A DNA stretch of 64,000 bases from Tilletiopsis washingtonensis (GCF_003144115.1 NW_020312007.1:277898-341897), one strand, 5' to 3'. Positions 10,381 to 22,610 are shown, counted from the stretch's first letter. Notes: a model not told the origin generated them from the letters alone. Made by a program: numbers and translations.

Positions 10381-13345
10381 CTAGAGCATCTTGCGCAGTC
10401 GCTCGTCCTGGTCCGCCTCGAGAGCGAGGCGCACCTCGTCCTCCTGACAAGCGAGCATGAGGCGGCCGTGCACAGCCGCGCGGCCCGGCCCTGCACCGGT
10501 GCCGACGGCGATGGCGAGGCCCATGGCGCAGAGACTGCTGAGCGGCGCGGCCAGCTCGTCGGCGTTCCAGGGATCGCGGTGCGAGGCAGTGCCGGGCAGG
10601 CCAGCGCCGCGCGAGACGCCGTGCATGGTGCACAGCACGCGGTGGTGCGCGAAGACGTCGCCCACGGAAGCCTCGGCCAGGCCGGAGCGGCGCAGCACGC
10701 TGAGCAGCGAGATGAGGAGCATCTTGGCGTGCAGCGGCAGCGCGCGCACGTGTGCGACCTTGCCAGACTTGACTAGAGCGGAGAGAATCTCGATCATGTC
10801 GGCGGGCTGCACCGCCGCTGCGGCTGGTGCAGCCGCGGCTGAGCCATCGGCAGCGGTCGCAGGAGCGGCAGTCAAAGCGCGCGCCTCGACGAGCTCCACT
10901 CCGCGACGGCACACGTCGAGCATGCGGCGAGCGTCGCCCGAGACGTTGGCGATGCGCTTGGAGGCATACTCGATTGCCGCGCGGTGCATCACCTGGTCAC
11001 AGCCGATGGCCTTGGCGCGCGCGACCTGCTCCTCGCTCGCCGCCGTGCCAGGCGGAAGCATGCCGAGGCGCGTCTGCACAATCTCGGCCAGCTGCTGGCT
11101 GCGGTACGGCTCGAAGGGAATGCGCGTCATGCCGAGGCGACTGGCGACCTTCGCGTTGAGCGTGCGCTCCGGCAGGTCCATCGTGTTGGCCACGGCGAGC
11201 ACGATCAGACGGCTGCCGCGCATGCTGGGCCAGTTGAAGAAGTTGTAGACGACGTCTTGGCGCGCCGTGACCAGCTGGTCAAGCTCGTCCATCAGCACGA
11301 CGGTCGTGGCGCGGCCGGCGCCGCCCGCAGCAAAGTGGTCCGCGAGGCGCTTGAGTGCCGTCTTCGGGGCGGCTGCACGCTCGGATCCTCCGCCGACCGC
11401 GGCCCAGAGCAGCGAGTACGCCTGCGACGCGTCGGGCAGCTTCATGCCGTTGATCTCGACGAAGTTGAAGGGGCTCACGAGGCCAGCGTCGGCGCGCAGC
11501 GTCAGCGCGCGCACGACCTCGCGCACTGTGGCCGTCTTGCCCGTGCCCGGCACGCCGGCGACGTACACGCAGCCGCCGACGCCATCCTGGACGGCATCCT
11601 CGACGTGCGAGAGGATCTCCTCGAACTCGTCGCCGCGGCATGGCAGCTGCGATGGCGTGGCGCCGACGTGCAGCAGGCGACGGGCCCGCGCGTGCGGCGT
11701 GAGAGTCGAGAGTTCCTCGCTTGCGACATTCGCGACTTGCGGCGCGCGAGCGGGCAGCGTAGGGTACGGCGCAGCGCGGGCCTGCGAGTCAAGGATGCTT
11801 CTCCGGTTAGGCGTCGCGATGCCTCGGCTCCGCGGCGTGCCAGCAGCGCTCGCGCTCGCGAAGCGCTTTGCTGTGGGTGTGCGCGGCACGCCGCCACGCT
11901 TGCCGCCGCGGCGCTTGCGGTTGCGCGTGAGGATGTCACCGACGAACTCTTCATCGCTCGAGTCCTCGTCATCCTCCTCGGACGTGGCAGCTGTATCGGC
12001 GTCCTCGTCCTCGGAGACCGCCTCGTCTCCTCCCGACCACACGGAGCCCTCCTCATCGTCGTCTGAGCCTCCAGAAGCCGAGTGCATCTCGGCGTCGGCA
12101 TCTGCCGCTGCAGCCGGTGCAGCTTTGAGCTTGGGCATGCGCCGCCGAGGCGTGATGGGCTCGAGCGCAGCGGCAGACGTCGAGGCGTGAGACGCGCGTG
12201 GAGCAGATGGCGATCGCCAGAAGGGATCCTCCTCGACCTCTGCCTCGCGCAGCATGTCCGCCAGAGACTCTGGAGCATGGATTGGAGTGCCGGGCGCGAG
12301 CACCACGGGCTTGCGCTTCGGCGTGCCTGTCTCCTTGGACGCAGCTGGAGTCTTCTTGGCCGCGCTCTTGGGCGTCTTGGCCTGCGTCTTCTTCGCCGCT
12401 TTCGGCTTCGGCGTGGCCTTGGCGGGCTTCGGCTTGGCCGCCGGGTCGACGAGGCCGCGCTTCTCCTTGACCGCCTCGCGCAGCTGCGGCGGGCGCATGC
12501 CGGGGTCCTTGAGCGGCGCGCCATCCTCCTCCAGCAGCTCCCACTTGTCCTCCTTTGCGCCGCGCTGCTGAACGGCGTTCCAGTCCATAGCCCAGAAGAC
12601 GCCCTTCTGCGCATCGACAGCCAGCTCTGAGAAGATGTGCGCAGGCGGGCCCACGCCCTTCGTCTTTGGCCGGCCAGGCCCAGTGCGTGGGCCCGTCGCC
12701 TGGCCGCACGCAATGGCCGCGGCGAGATACGTCTCTTCCGTCGCGTGCAGCGTGACGCGCTGGAGCATGTCGGAAGCAGGCACCGTGAATGCACCGCCCT
12801 CTTCCTCCTCGTCGTCCGTGTCGCTGGCCGCTCCGGCGGCAGACGTCTCAGCCCGGCGTGGCTGCGCTGGCGCTTGTGCGCTCGCTGGAGCGCGCTGGGC
12901 GTAGAAGACCTCGTTCTGGGGACACTATGATGAACAGGCAGCGCTACAGACAGCAGCAGCCGCTACTCACATCGCGCACGAGTCCGGTCATGCCCTTCGC
13001 AGTGGCCTGTGCCAGGCGCTCCGGACGCACGAACGGGCGCACGGTGACATGCACCGAGCCGCGAATGTTCGAGTCCAGGCGATCGTCGTCCTCCCAGGCG
13101 ATGATGTGGGTGATGACCGCGACGTCGGGCTTGCCCGAGCTGACGCCCAGGTAGATGACATCACCGACGGCGAATGTCTGCGGCACGCTTGCCGCTGCCA
13201 GCGCCGCGGCGCCGCCGGGCACGACGCCGTCAGGCTTGAGCGTGCGCTCTACTGCGCGCGCCCAGTAGCGCGGCGGGCCATACTCATCGCGGCGGATGAC
13301 CTCGAGCGGCTGGAAATTGAACGGGCAGACGCGGCGCTTGGGCAT
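10381..13345 (-). CDS. ORC1: Origin recognition complex subunit 1
   Basis: Largest ORC subunit, an AAA+ ATPase that marks replication origins and helps load MCM2-7. Two exons (12971-13345 and 10381-12915) encode about 969 residues. The first exon and the start of the second form a BAH domain (CPFNFQPLEVIRRDEYGPPRYW to about residue 125), which reads chromatin in Orc1 proteins. A long acidic, Lys/Ala/Pro-rich disordered region follows (about 180-500). The AAA+ core has Walker A GVPGTGKT near residue 582, Walker B VVLMDELDQL near 665, and sensor-1 region LIVLAVANTMDLPERTL. BAH plus AAA+ in this order separates Orc1 from Cdc6. The gene converges on ALG9 with about 120 bases between stops and diverges from the pyrophosphatase gene. 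Confidence 0.94.
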
Positions 13346-14065
13346 GCTGCCGGTGCGTCAGGAGGTGGTTCGGGCCAGCCGATGCGGGGCGCGCGCGCCG
13401 GGTGCGCGGATGTCAGGAGCGGTGGGGATGCGAGAGCAGAGGGTCGTGTCGGTCGTGAGGGTGCGGAGGCGTGGAAAGTGCGTGAGGAGAGGAAGCAAGG
13501 CGGCGCCGGACGCGGAGCAGCGCTGGCGGACGAGCGTGCAACACTCCGCACCGCTCCCACGCTGGCACTTTAGACGCGTGCAGCCCCGCGACGCGTGGCT
13601 GCTCCCACAGTGCAGCCGAGCGGAGTGAGACCACGCTTATGTAATCACGGCGCTCCCGTCCAGCATGCGCCTTCAGCGCTGTCACTCTGACTGCGAGATG
13701 TGCGGTCGCTGTGGGTGGCTCTTCAGAGGATGCAGTCGTGTCTGCCAGCTTCGGCTGCTCTGTCGAAGGGGAGGGCCTGCGAGCGCGTGCCAAGACGTGG
13801 AGGACAGCCAGCACGCCATGCGCTCGCCGGCGGCGCGGCTTCGGCGGGCGTCGACGCCAACTCGAGAAGTTGGGCGCTGGCGCTGCTGGCGTGCTGCCGC
13901 TGTGCTGCTGCCATGCCCGCGCCACACGGCACTCGGGCGTCGCCGGTCGCCGTTGCGCTGCGCCCGTGCGGCGATGCGCCTTCCAGCGCCAGCAGCTGGA
14001 CTCCTTCGCTCGCCGGCGCTGCTGCCTGCCTGCCTCTGCTCCACCACACCTGCAACTCACCTTGC
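13346..14065. other. Divergent intergenic region ORC1-IPP1
   Basis: 720 bases between ORC1 and the upstream candidate start of the pyrophosphatase. The frame of pyrophosphatase exon 1 stays open leftward to about 13700, but the translated sequence before 14066 has no recognisable character and is taken as leader and promoter. No repeat or RNA gene is seen. Confidence 0.5.
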
Positions 14066-15311
14066 ATGTCTGCACCGCTGCGCCGCCTCTCCCAGCACGC
14101 ACGTCACCTCACCTCTGCTGCTCCCGCCGCCTCGTCGCCTGCCGCCGCCGCGCCCGCCGCCCCTGCCCTCGCCGCCATGTCTGAGTTCAAGACCCGCCAG
14201 ATCGGCGCGCCCAACTCGCTTGGTGAGTAGTGGACGGCTCTGTTGTGGTGGTGCATGCTGCTTGGCGGTAGAACCGGCCGCAGCCTCGCTTGCAGCACGT
14301 AGCTCATGCTGTCCTTCGCAGAGTACCGCGTGTACCACGAGAACGCCGCCGGCAAGCCCATCTCGCCGTTCCACGACATCCCGCTCTTTGCCGACGAGAG
14401 CAAGACGATCCTGAACATGGTCGTCGAGATCCCGCGCTGGACCAACGCCAAGCTCGAGATCTCCAAGGAGGAGGCGCTCAACCCCATCAAGCAGGACACC
14501 AAGAAGGGCAAGCTGCGCTTCGTGCGCAACTGCTTCCCGCACCATGGCTACATCTGGAACTACGGTGCCTTCCCGCAGGTGGGTAGCGTGTGGACCTGTG
14601 CTGCGGTGCGTTGCTGACACGTACGCAGACCTGGGAGGACCCCAACGCCACGCACCCCGACACCAAGGCCAAGGGCGACGACGACCCGCTGGACGTGTGC
14701 GAGATCGGCGAGCAGGTCGGCTACGTCGGCCAGATCAAGCAGGTCAAGGTGCTCGGCGTCATGGCGCTGCTTGACGAGGGCGAGACCGACTGGAAGGTCA
14801 TCGTCGTCGACGTCAACGACCCGCTGGCGCCCAAGCTCAACGACATTGAGGACGTCGAGCGCCACCTGCCTGGCCTTGTGCGCGCCACCAACGAGTGGTT
14901 CCGCATCTACAAGATCCCGGACGGCAAGCCGGAGAACCAGTTCGCCTTCTCGGGCGAGGCCAAGAACAAGGTGCGCTGCGGCTGAGAAGCTGCGCCCTGA
15001 ATTGCACTGACGCTCCGCTGCTGAGCACAGAAGTACGCGACCGAGGTCGTGCACGAGTGCAACGAGGCCTGGAAGCGCCTCGTCGCCGGCCAGGCCGAGG
15101 CTGGCGGTGTGTCCATTGCTGTGAGTATCTCTCAGACACTGGCGCTCGCTGCCGCGGCTCACCGCTTGTGCTGCAGAACGCAACGGTCACCGGCTCCAAG
15201 GGCCACAACGACGCCTCGATCAACGACATCCCGGCCGCCAGCCCGCAGCCGGCTGCGCCCATCGACCCGTCGATCAGCAAGTGGTTCTTCATCTCGTCCA
15301 GCAGCTTCTAA
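14066..15311 (+). CDS. IPP1: Inorganic pyrophosphatase, with possible alternative mitochondrial start
   Basis: Family I pyrophosphatase, which hydrolyses PPi to phosphate and pulls biosynthetic reactions forward. The cytosolic form starts at 14177 ([12 protein letters not shown]); exons 14177-14222, 14322-14578, 14629-14970, 15031-15120 and 15177-15311 give 289 residues, the usual fungal length. The metal-binding signature GDDDPLDV is intact, as are [13 protein letters not shown] and [13 protein letters not shown]. An in-frame ATG at 14066 would add 37 residues ([20 protein letters not shown] then Ala/Pro-rich), with three Arg and two His early and no acidic residue, like a mitochondrial presequence. 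The upstream ATG is in weak context (CTTGCATGT) and the inner one in strong context (GCCGCCATGT), which would allow both proteins by leaky scanning. The coordinates include the extension; the enzyme call is firm, the dual start is inference. Confidence 0.93.
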
Positions 15312-18300
15312 GCGCATCTGTGCGCCCTGCTGCAGGACCACGAGCCTCGCCAGCGCCGCTGGAACCAGGAATGAAGCTATATGCTAGCAGCTCGTCGCTG
15401 GGCCGAGTCATGACGTTGAGCAGCTGGCAGGGCGGCGAAGCTGCGCTCGGACGAGAAGGCATGTGCCAGCTACGGGGCCGAAGGCGCAGGCCTTAAATAG
15501 AGCGAGCTGCGCAGTCGAAGTGACTACGGTTGCAGCGTGGAGCGCAGGCGTCGGAGGTAGATCGACAGCGGCCTCTGAGCGAGTTGCTGCCTCGCGGATC
15601 CAGGCCAAGCTCGACATGGGCAGCGCTGTACAGCGCAGCAGAGCGTCAAGCGCCGCTTGCGCGCCCTGATCCGAGTGCTTAGCTGTGTCAGAAGGCTTGG
15701 CTCTAGGTGTTGTGTGGCCTCGAGGTGTGTTGCGCTGCACGCAACGGGATCCACAGATGCGACCGCCCGTGGAGATGCGCGTGCAGTCAGAGTGTGGAGG
15801 CGCAGCCGCCCGTCCCCGCCGGCAGAATGACTCCGTCGTGTTGAGCTACGACACCCGTCGTCAAGCAAGCGGCACTTGAGGCCGAGAGCAAGATGCTCTG
15901 ATGCAGCTGAGAGAGTGTTGGTGATGCGGATCGCCCCACAACGGCAAGCGCGCAGTTGGCAGAGCGCGAGACACGACGAGGCCTCCGCGCGGCGGCGGCG
16001 GCCCAGGCGACGTCTCAGCTGGGACCCTAGCACGTTCTCTCGGACCGGCCGTGCCGCTTGTCCGAAGCCGACCGTTCGCAGATCCCGAGCTCACGTGGCA
16101 ACGACCGCTTCGTTTCTCGCGCAAACCGCTGGCCTCGGGCATTGGACAATTCTCGCCGACCCCCAGCACCTGGGGCCAGCGCGCGCCTCGGAGCGGCGGA
16201 GCGAGCGCCTTTGGCCCGCCGCCAGCGCACCCCGAGCCGCGCAACACGCCGTGCCGCCGAGGGCACGATCTCCGCTCCTTCTCTGGTCTGTGCGCACGCC
16301 GCATCAGGCTGACTCTGACGGCGTCCAGCGAGATGCTGAGCTGGCGGAGACGGTCTTCGACCAGCACGTCTGGCTCATGACAAAGCACGCAAGGGGCACG
16401 GCAAGCATGTTGCTGCCGCGGCAGCGACGACGGCAAACGCGGGGGTGAGGAGCGGGGCACGAAGCTTCTGCGCATCGGGCTCGCACACTCGATGTTGCGA
16501 TGCGTGACTGCCGTGAGTTGGCCGGCGGACAAAAGTCCGTGCGTGCGCTGGCATGCTGGACACTGCGGCCCTGAGGCGATACTGGATGGGCAGCGATGTG
16601 CACAACCTCTCCTCCATTCCGGCCGGCGCTTCTGCCGAAGCGAGCCGCGGACGGAGGCTCCGGCGTGAGTTAGCGAGGGAGCGAGGAACAGACTCCGCAG
16701 ATGGCCGTGCGGGATGAGGGACTAGGAAGCGAGTAGGCGCCCTGGATGTGCCTAGCGGGGGCCGTATCAGCCGAATATCGAGGGCGATGGAGCGGCGAGC
16801 TGCTTCGGACGACGCTCCGTCCTCGCGACAGGCCCGGGTGATGCAGGACGGCCAGCAGATAGAGGTCGCCTAGCTGCAGCACGCATTCTAGCTGGCTGCG
16901 GCTCGCTCGGCACTAGAAGAAGTATGCCAGCCACCTGCGTTGCAGCGTGCAGCGCTCGGATGCATGGCCGTGGACAGGACGGGCCCTTTGAGAGGGAGAG
17001 GAGCAGAACGAGCGACGATGGCGAGGGGATGCTGACGCGCGGCGGAGTCTGCTGCGTGCGCTTCTTAGCGCCTCTGGAGCTTCGTGCACAGCTCCTCTCT
17101 GCCGTGCTCGCCATGGCTCGTCCAGCGAGCGGATAGTGAGCCGCATGGCTCTCCAGGGCGCTCGGGCGCAGTCCACGTGCGGGAGCAGCGTCTGTTCGGC
17201 TGCGGCTGCAGCGCGCTGACGCTGGTGCCGCCATGCCGCGGCTGCGTGCGGCCGCGTCTCCGCACTAGCGCCGGAGCAGCCGGCGGCGCTTGCGGCGCTG
17301 CTCGAAGGTGCCGCTCGGCCGTTGCAGATCTTTGCGGCTGAGATGCTGCGGCGGGTGGCGGCAGGCGGGCCATGACGATGCTGCACGCCGCTGCTCCTCG
17401 CGGACCCGCTCCGCTCAGCGGCGGCGAGCTCGCTGGGCCGGCGGCTGCAGCGGCGCCGCTGCACGTTGCCCACGCTAGCGCGGCGGCCGTATGCCCGCTC
17501 GCGAGCATCCTCATCCGTCCTTCCTCGCCACGGAGCGCAGCTGCCTCCGCCTCGCCGCTGCCGCTGCGCGCTGCGCCGGCACCAGAGACGCAGCTGCGGT
17601 GCCAGCGCCGGCCAGCTCGCCGTGCGCCGCAGATCACGCTGCACCCGCCGCGCCCGGCTCCGCCACACGCTTCCTCTGCTCAGGGTCCCTCCCGTGCGAC
17701 CCCTCCGACGCCGCACGTTTCCCTGCGATGCGGCAATGCAACCCCTGCAAGTGCACCGTGCGGCGGCGCAACGCCCGCTTGCGGCATGCTCGGCTGTTGC
17801 GCTCCCGCCTGACGAGCCCAGTCCGCACCCTGCGGCAATCAGAAGCCATGGCCCAGTCATCCCAGACCGCGCAGAGACGGCGCTAGCACGCGGCCCTCGC
17901 AAGCGCCGCCTGTCATCGCAACCGCGCGCTGCTGTGCGCCCATCGCCGCTTGCGAGACTTGCCTCTGCTGGCGCAGAGCAAACAGCCCAGGCACATGCGG
18001 GCGCTGCGCACTTGCCGGGTGCGACCTCGGGCAGTAGCGCCGGCCGTGCGCCTCGCCACCTGATTCTTCGAGCAGGAGGCGGCGCGCGACGCGGCACCTT
18101 CTCGATGCTGCGCGCTCGGAGGGCTACCTTCATGCTTGATACGCTGCCGCCTTGCTCGCTGGCAAGACGGGACCATCACACTGCATCGGCACGGCGTCCG
18201 TCAGAACAGCCGGCTCGGAAGCTCGCTCGGCTTACGCAAAGCGCAGATGCCGGCTGGCAAGAGTCAGGGTGCGACGGGCGACACTGGCACGCCGCATGCG

Positions 18301-18815
18301 CATCTCGCATTGGAGGACATGCGCTGTCGAAGCTCGGTGGCACGAGCGCTGCTTCCGCGGCTATCGCAGCAGCGATCCTCTGGAAGGAAGCAGCTGAGCC
18401 GCCTGACAGCTGACTCCTCTCCTGTCCGTCGCTGCCGCATCGCCCGAACGCTATCGGAGCTATTCCAGGTGCACGCATGACGCGGACTCATGCCCGTCCC
18501 CCACATTCGCCCTCGGTCGGCTGCACGCAGCCGAATCAGAATGCCCGCTAGCCCCCTACAGAACGCAGCATGTCCCTTCGGCAGCGTGTCTGGGGAAGAT
18601 GCCGCCGGCTCGCTGGAGATGCCGGCGGTCATGCGGCCGGCAATGTCAGAACGGCGGGGCCTGATGTGATCTGCCCGAGGCGACGGCAGTGCTTCGCATG
18701 TCGCCATCGTGTCGCCCGGACGGCTACATAAGGAGGCCCTCTGGCATCCCCTGCTCCCTTTTGTCACATCGCAACTCGCAAGTCGTTCTCCTCTCCTCGG
18801 ACCAGCACCTGCAAG
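15312..18815. other. 3.5 kb region without a credible gene
   Basis: This is the longest gap in the window. Open frames occur on both strands, including a 406-codon one on the minus strand (16913-18133), but all are rich in Arg, Ala, Ser and Pro with no domain, no conserved start and no CTGAC-type intron joining them. An AAATAGAG variant of the recurrent motif is at 15495-15502. The last 100 bases hold the sedolisin promoter. I found no tRNA B box, no LTR-like ends and no long repeat. A lineage-specific gene or non-coding RNA cannot be excluded. Confidence 0.5.
18725..18733 (+). promoter_or_regulatory. TATA-like element upstream of the sedolisin gene
   Basis: TACATAAGG stands out as an A/T island in GC-rich DNA about 90 bases before the protease start codon, and a C/T-rich stretch follows it. 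Position and composition fit a weak TATA box for an inducible secreted enzyme; this is inference. Confidence 0.4.
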
Positions 18816-20791
18816 ATGTTCTCCAAGACCCTCCTTTCCAGCGTCCTGCTGGCGCTCAGCGTCAGCGGCGCCATGGCCGCTCCTTCGACTCCGGCTCGCC
18901 GTGACTCGCCCTCGTCGGCCCACCGCGTTGCCCCGGCCGTCGTGCCCTCGTCGTGGCAGCAGACGTCGCCGTCTGCAGACACGTCGGCGCCTTTCACCTT
19001 CACGATGAGCCTCAACGGCGCCGACATGGCCGGCCTGACGGCGCGCATGGAGAGCATTGCTGCATCCGGTGGCAAGTGGCTCACCGAGGCCGAGCTGGCG
19101 CAGTACGCCTCGCCCTCGGCCGCCGACGAGGCCGCCGTGCGCGCCTTCCTCGTCAAGAACGGCATCCCGGCCTCGGCGCAGAAGTGGTCGAAGCTGCGCG
19201 ACAGCGTCTCGGTCGACAGCACCGTCGGCCAGACGGCCAAGCTCTTCCAGGCGCAGTTCCTCGAGTACAGCGTCGACGGCCAGCGCGCGGCGCGCACCAA
19301 GGCCTACACGATCCCCTCCGAGATTGCCAACAGCGTGCAGGACGCCTACCCGCTCTCGACGTACGGCTCGATCCGCCGCGCCTCGACGGGCTTCACGCCG
19401 CTCGCCGAGGAGGACATTCCGGCCGGCGAGGCGGCCGAGGAGGAGGCACTCGAGCGCCGCCAGTCGACGCCCAGCAGCTGCAGCACCAACTCGGTCACGC
19501 CGGCGTGCCTGCGCGCGTACTACGGCACGAGCAGCGTCACGCCCAAGGCCACCTCGGGCGTCGTCGACATCGGCGTTATGGGCTACATCGATCAATATGT
19601 CTCGAACACAGGTGAGTGCCGTGTCTGCCAGCCACAGCAGCAGCAGCTGACCGCAGTGCAGACCTAAAGACGTTCAACCAGAAGTACCGTTCCGACGCTG
19701 CTGGCTACTCGATCCCGATTCAGCTGCGCAACGGTGCCACGAACGACCAGAGCAACCCTGGAGTCGAGGCCATGCTTGATGTCGAGACTGTCGTGAGCCA
19801 GACGTACCCTCTGAACAGGTGAGCCACGCCGCGAGGCGCGCCGCGCGCCATCCAGGACTGACCGTGTTGCGCACAGCCAATTCATCGCCGAGGGCACCTC
19901 GCAGACGGCCGGCGACATCTTCCTGCTCACATTCAACGACTTCATCAACAACTACAGTGCAAGCACCCGGCCGAAGGTCATCAGCATCAGTTACGGGTCG
20001 GACGAGAAGGAGTTCTCGTCGTCGCAGGCCAACTCGATGTGCAATGCCGCACAAAAGCTCACGTCGCTCGGCGTGACTATCGTGGTTTCATCCGGCGATT
20101 ACGGCGTCGGCGGCCAGTCGGGCGATACGTGCCCGAATTTTGTGCCTACTTATCCTGGCGGTGCGTATGGTAGATGACGAGGAGCGAAGAGAATCGGCGC
20201 GGCGCGCGCGTTTCGCGCGACGCGACCCCGTCCCGCCGCGCGCGTCACTGACTATCCACCACAGGCTGCCCCTACATCCTCTCCGTCGGTGCCACGCAGG
20301 GCTTCTCGCCCGAGGTGATGGTCGACAACAACCTGGCCGGCTTCTACAGCGGCGCGGGCGCATCCCAGATATTCTCGACCCCCAGCTTCCAGTCGTCGCA
20401 GGTCTCGGCGTACAAGAGCAAGATCCCCTCGTCGGCCTCGGGCGAGTACAACGCCAACGGACGCTTCTTCCCGGACCTGGCGGCGCAGGGCAGCCGCTAC
20501 GTGATCGTGCAGAAGGGCCAGACGGGCCTCGTCGGCGGCACCTCGGCCTCGTGCCCGCTCGTCGCCTCGCTCCTGACGCTGCAGAACGCTCGCCGCCGCG
20601 CTAACGGCCAGGACTCCATTGGCTGGGCCAACCCGGCGCTGTACTCCAAGAGCAACCTCAAGGACATCACTTCTGGCGGATCGTATGGCTGCGGCTCGAG
20701 CACGACCAACGGCTTCCCCGCGGCTAGCGGCTGGGACGGCTCTTCGGGCCTGGGCAGCCCGAGCTACTCGGCACTCACCGCCGTCTTCTAG
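18816..20791 (+). CDS. Secreted sedolisin (S53) serine-carboxyl protease, TPP1-like
   Basis: Acid protease of the sedolisin/tripeptidyl-peptidase family, made as a pre-pro-enzyme and secreted for extracellular protein digestion. Exons 18816-19611, 19662-19818, 19877-20160 and 20265-20791 give 587 residues, the usual size. A signal peptide covers about residues 1-22 (LLSSVLLALSVSGAMAA). A pro-kumamolisin activation domain follows (about 45-200: FTMSLNGADMAGL to AYTIPSEIANSV), with a linker EALERRQ that may be the processing site. The catalytic Glu301 and Asp305 lie in NPGVEAMLDVET, oxyanion Asp392 in SSGDYG, and nucleophile Ser506 in GGTSASCP. The C-terminal DITSGGSYGCG and GWDGSSGLGSP match the calcium-binding end. 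All key residues are present, so it should be active. Expression is probably regulated from the long upstream region. Confidence 0.93.
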
Positions 20792-21332
20792 GCGCATGTA
20801 GTCTCCCATCATGACACTCTTCTCCCATACCTTGATGGAATCTGGTCCGCGCGCAGCGATGCGGCGCGGCCAGTTCTTCTCTCTTCTTTCAAATTCTCCC
20901 AAAATGTACCAGGAGCGCAGCAACTTAATGTCATTTGTCTCAGAGCAAAGTCCTGGCTCGAAGCCTTAGGTCCCACAGGCAGACGAGGGTGTGGAGCAGG
21001 GCAACAAGGTGCGAAGCGACGCACGGGGCGCGATGTGCACACTCTCACTCTGACTCTGAACATGCGCAGCGCGGCTTGAGCAACAGAAATGTGACACTGT
21101 GCACGCCTTGAGCAGTGTACCAGTGATATAGCGGGTGACGTGGTGATGTACAGCGCGCATGAGCGGGAGTGTGCAGCTGCGCTGCTGACTGACAGACGGT
21201 CGAACGTCTCTCATACGAAGCGCAGCTCGCACATTTTCCCCATGCGCCATGTGAAGCCTCTCCGAGGGTGCAGCCGGATCCCTCAGGAGATGTAGCTCCG
21301 GAAGATGAGGCCGGTGGAGCAGACCTCGACGA
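20792..21332. other. Convergent intergenic region sedolisin/Mis14-like
   Basis: 541 bases between two stop codons, somewhat richer in A/T than its surroundings (for example near 20880-20940), as expected for 3' ends and polyadenylation regions. No gene or repeat is visible. Confidence 0.5.
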
Positions 21333-22161
21333 TCAAGCGCCCGAGCGCAGACGCTTCACCAGCGCCGTATGCGTCCGTGTCCGCTCCGTGAGCTTCGGCA
21401 GCTCCTGGCGGCGAAGAGACGTCAGCAGGTACATCGCCATCGACGCGCTGGTGTGCGCACCGTCTGCAGGGTCTCGAGCTCGGCCAGCGACTTGCGCAGC
21501 GTCGCAGCAGTCTCGGCCAGCCGCGCTGGCGGAGCGGGCGCCGGCGGCAGCGGAGCAGCTGAGGCAGAGCGTATCAGCGACCCAGTGCGCGCTCTCACTA
21601 CACAGGCGCATCCCTCACCCTTCCACTCCTCCTCGCGCTTCCGCTTGCGCGCCTCGCTCGCCTCTCTGACCCTTCGCAGCGCCTCGTGACGCGCCTGCAG
21701 CGCCGCAGCTCTCCGCGCCGGCACCTCCTTGCGGCGCGCAATGGCCTGTGCCGTGAGGGCGTCGGCGCGGGCGTGCAGCGACTGCACGTGTGCCGAGAGC
21801 ACGGCGTCGAAGGGTGCGACGGCTGGAGAGACACGGGTCAGCATGCACGCGTTGCGGCACCGCCAGAGGCACGCACGCGTCTTGTGCGCCGTCGCCTCGG
21901 CCCACGTCATGCCGTTGAGCGTCACGTTCTCCTGCAGGTGCCGCTGGGCGACTTGCAGCCACTGGGGTGCGGCCTCGTCAGCACAGGTGCTACGCCATCA
22001 CAGGTGGCAGCACTGACAGCCTCGAGCGCCCGGCGGCCGGCCTCGCGCGCGCCGGCATCGAGCGGCGCGCGCTCCAGACGCGCCTCGGCGGCGGCGCGCA
22101 CCGGCTCGAGCACGGCGGCGAGGTCGGCGGCGTCGTGCAGCGCGATGCGCGGGAACGACAT
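21333..22161 (-). CDS. Probable kinetochore MIND-complex subunit Mis14/Nsl1-like
   Basis: Small helical protein assembled from five exons (22018-22161, 21877-21961, 21619-21822, 21461-21558, 21333-21404) that join in frame to 200 residues. The start MSFPRIALHDAADL and the later QRHLQENVTLNGMTWAEA, then PFDAVLSAHVQSLHARADAL and heptad-like RRKEVPARRAAALQARHEAL, fit my recollection of the fungal Mis14/Nsl1 family, as does the size. Mis14/Nsl1 links centromere chromatin to the Ndc80 complex. The second half is coiled coil, with a Pro/Ala-rich patch and a terminal ELPKLTERTRTHTALVKRL. Exon joins are supported by GTCAGT, GTGCGT, GTGAGG and GTGCGC donors and CAG acceptors. The family call rests on remembered patterns; another coiled-coil protein is possible. 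Confidence 0.6.
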
Positions 22162-22610
22162 GGCGGCGGAGAGGGCGCTGCGGCGGCCGTGTGCGGTCGG
22201 TGAAGGATGTGGAGCGGAGGCGAGGTAGAGCACGGCGCGGCGCGATCCGCACGGCTGCAGCGTTGGCGCGTGCCGGTCACGAGGACGCGGCGGGCCGTGT
22301 TGCTCTCGACGCGTCTGCCTCCGCACCGCGGGCCGAGACGCCGGGCAGCCTCTCAGCACCTCTCAGCAGACACAGTCGCAGGCTAGCTGCAGACGCAGAA
22401 TGCATGCAATTACCTCGAGTGAAGCTGGTGCTGAGCAGTGTATGCCACGCTGCCGAGCGAGTGCGAATGAAATGCATGAGAGCAGGGTGACGGCTGCGCA
22501 AGGCGGGGCGGCGCGAAATAAGGCGCGCGCCGGCGGCCTGTCGCGCCTGCAGCTGTCTTTGGCGTGCCGCGCTGCGTCGCCTCCTGTCTCTCCACTCCCA
22601 CTCCTCCGCC
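22162..22610. other. Divergent intergenic region Mis14-like/RHO4
   Basis: 449 bases holding the promoters of both neighbours. The last 60 bases before the GTPase start are C/T-rich. No gene, repeat or clear TATA box is visible. Confidence 0.5.

Noticed and set aside
16913-18133. A 406-codon minus-strand frame in the 15.3-18.8 kb gap.
   Set aside because: Arg/Ala/Ser composition with no conserved motif, similar frames open on the other strand; typical of high-GC non-coding DNA.
18264-19595. A 443-codon minus-strand frame over the sedolisin gene.
   Set aside because: Mirror of the protease coding sequence, low-complexity Arg/Ala/Gly product, no splice or start logic.
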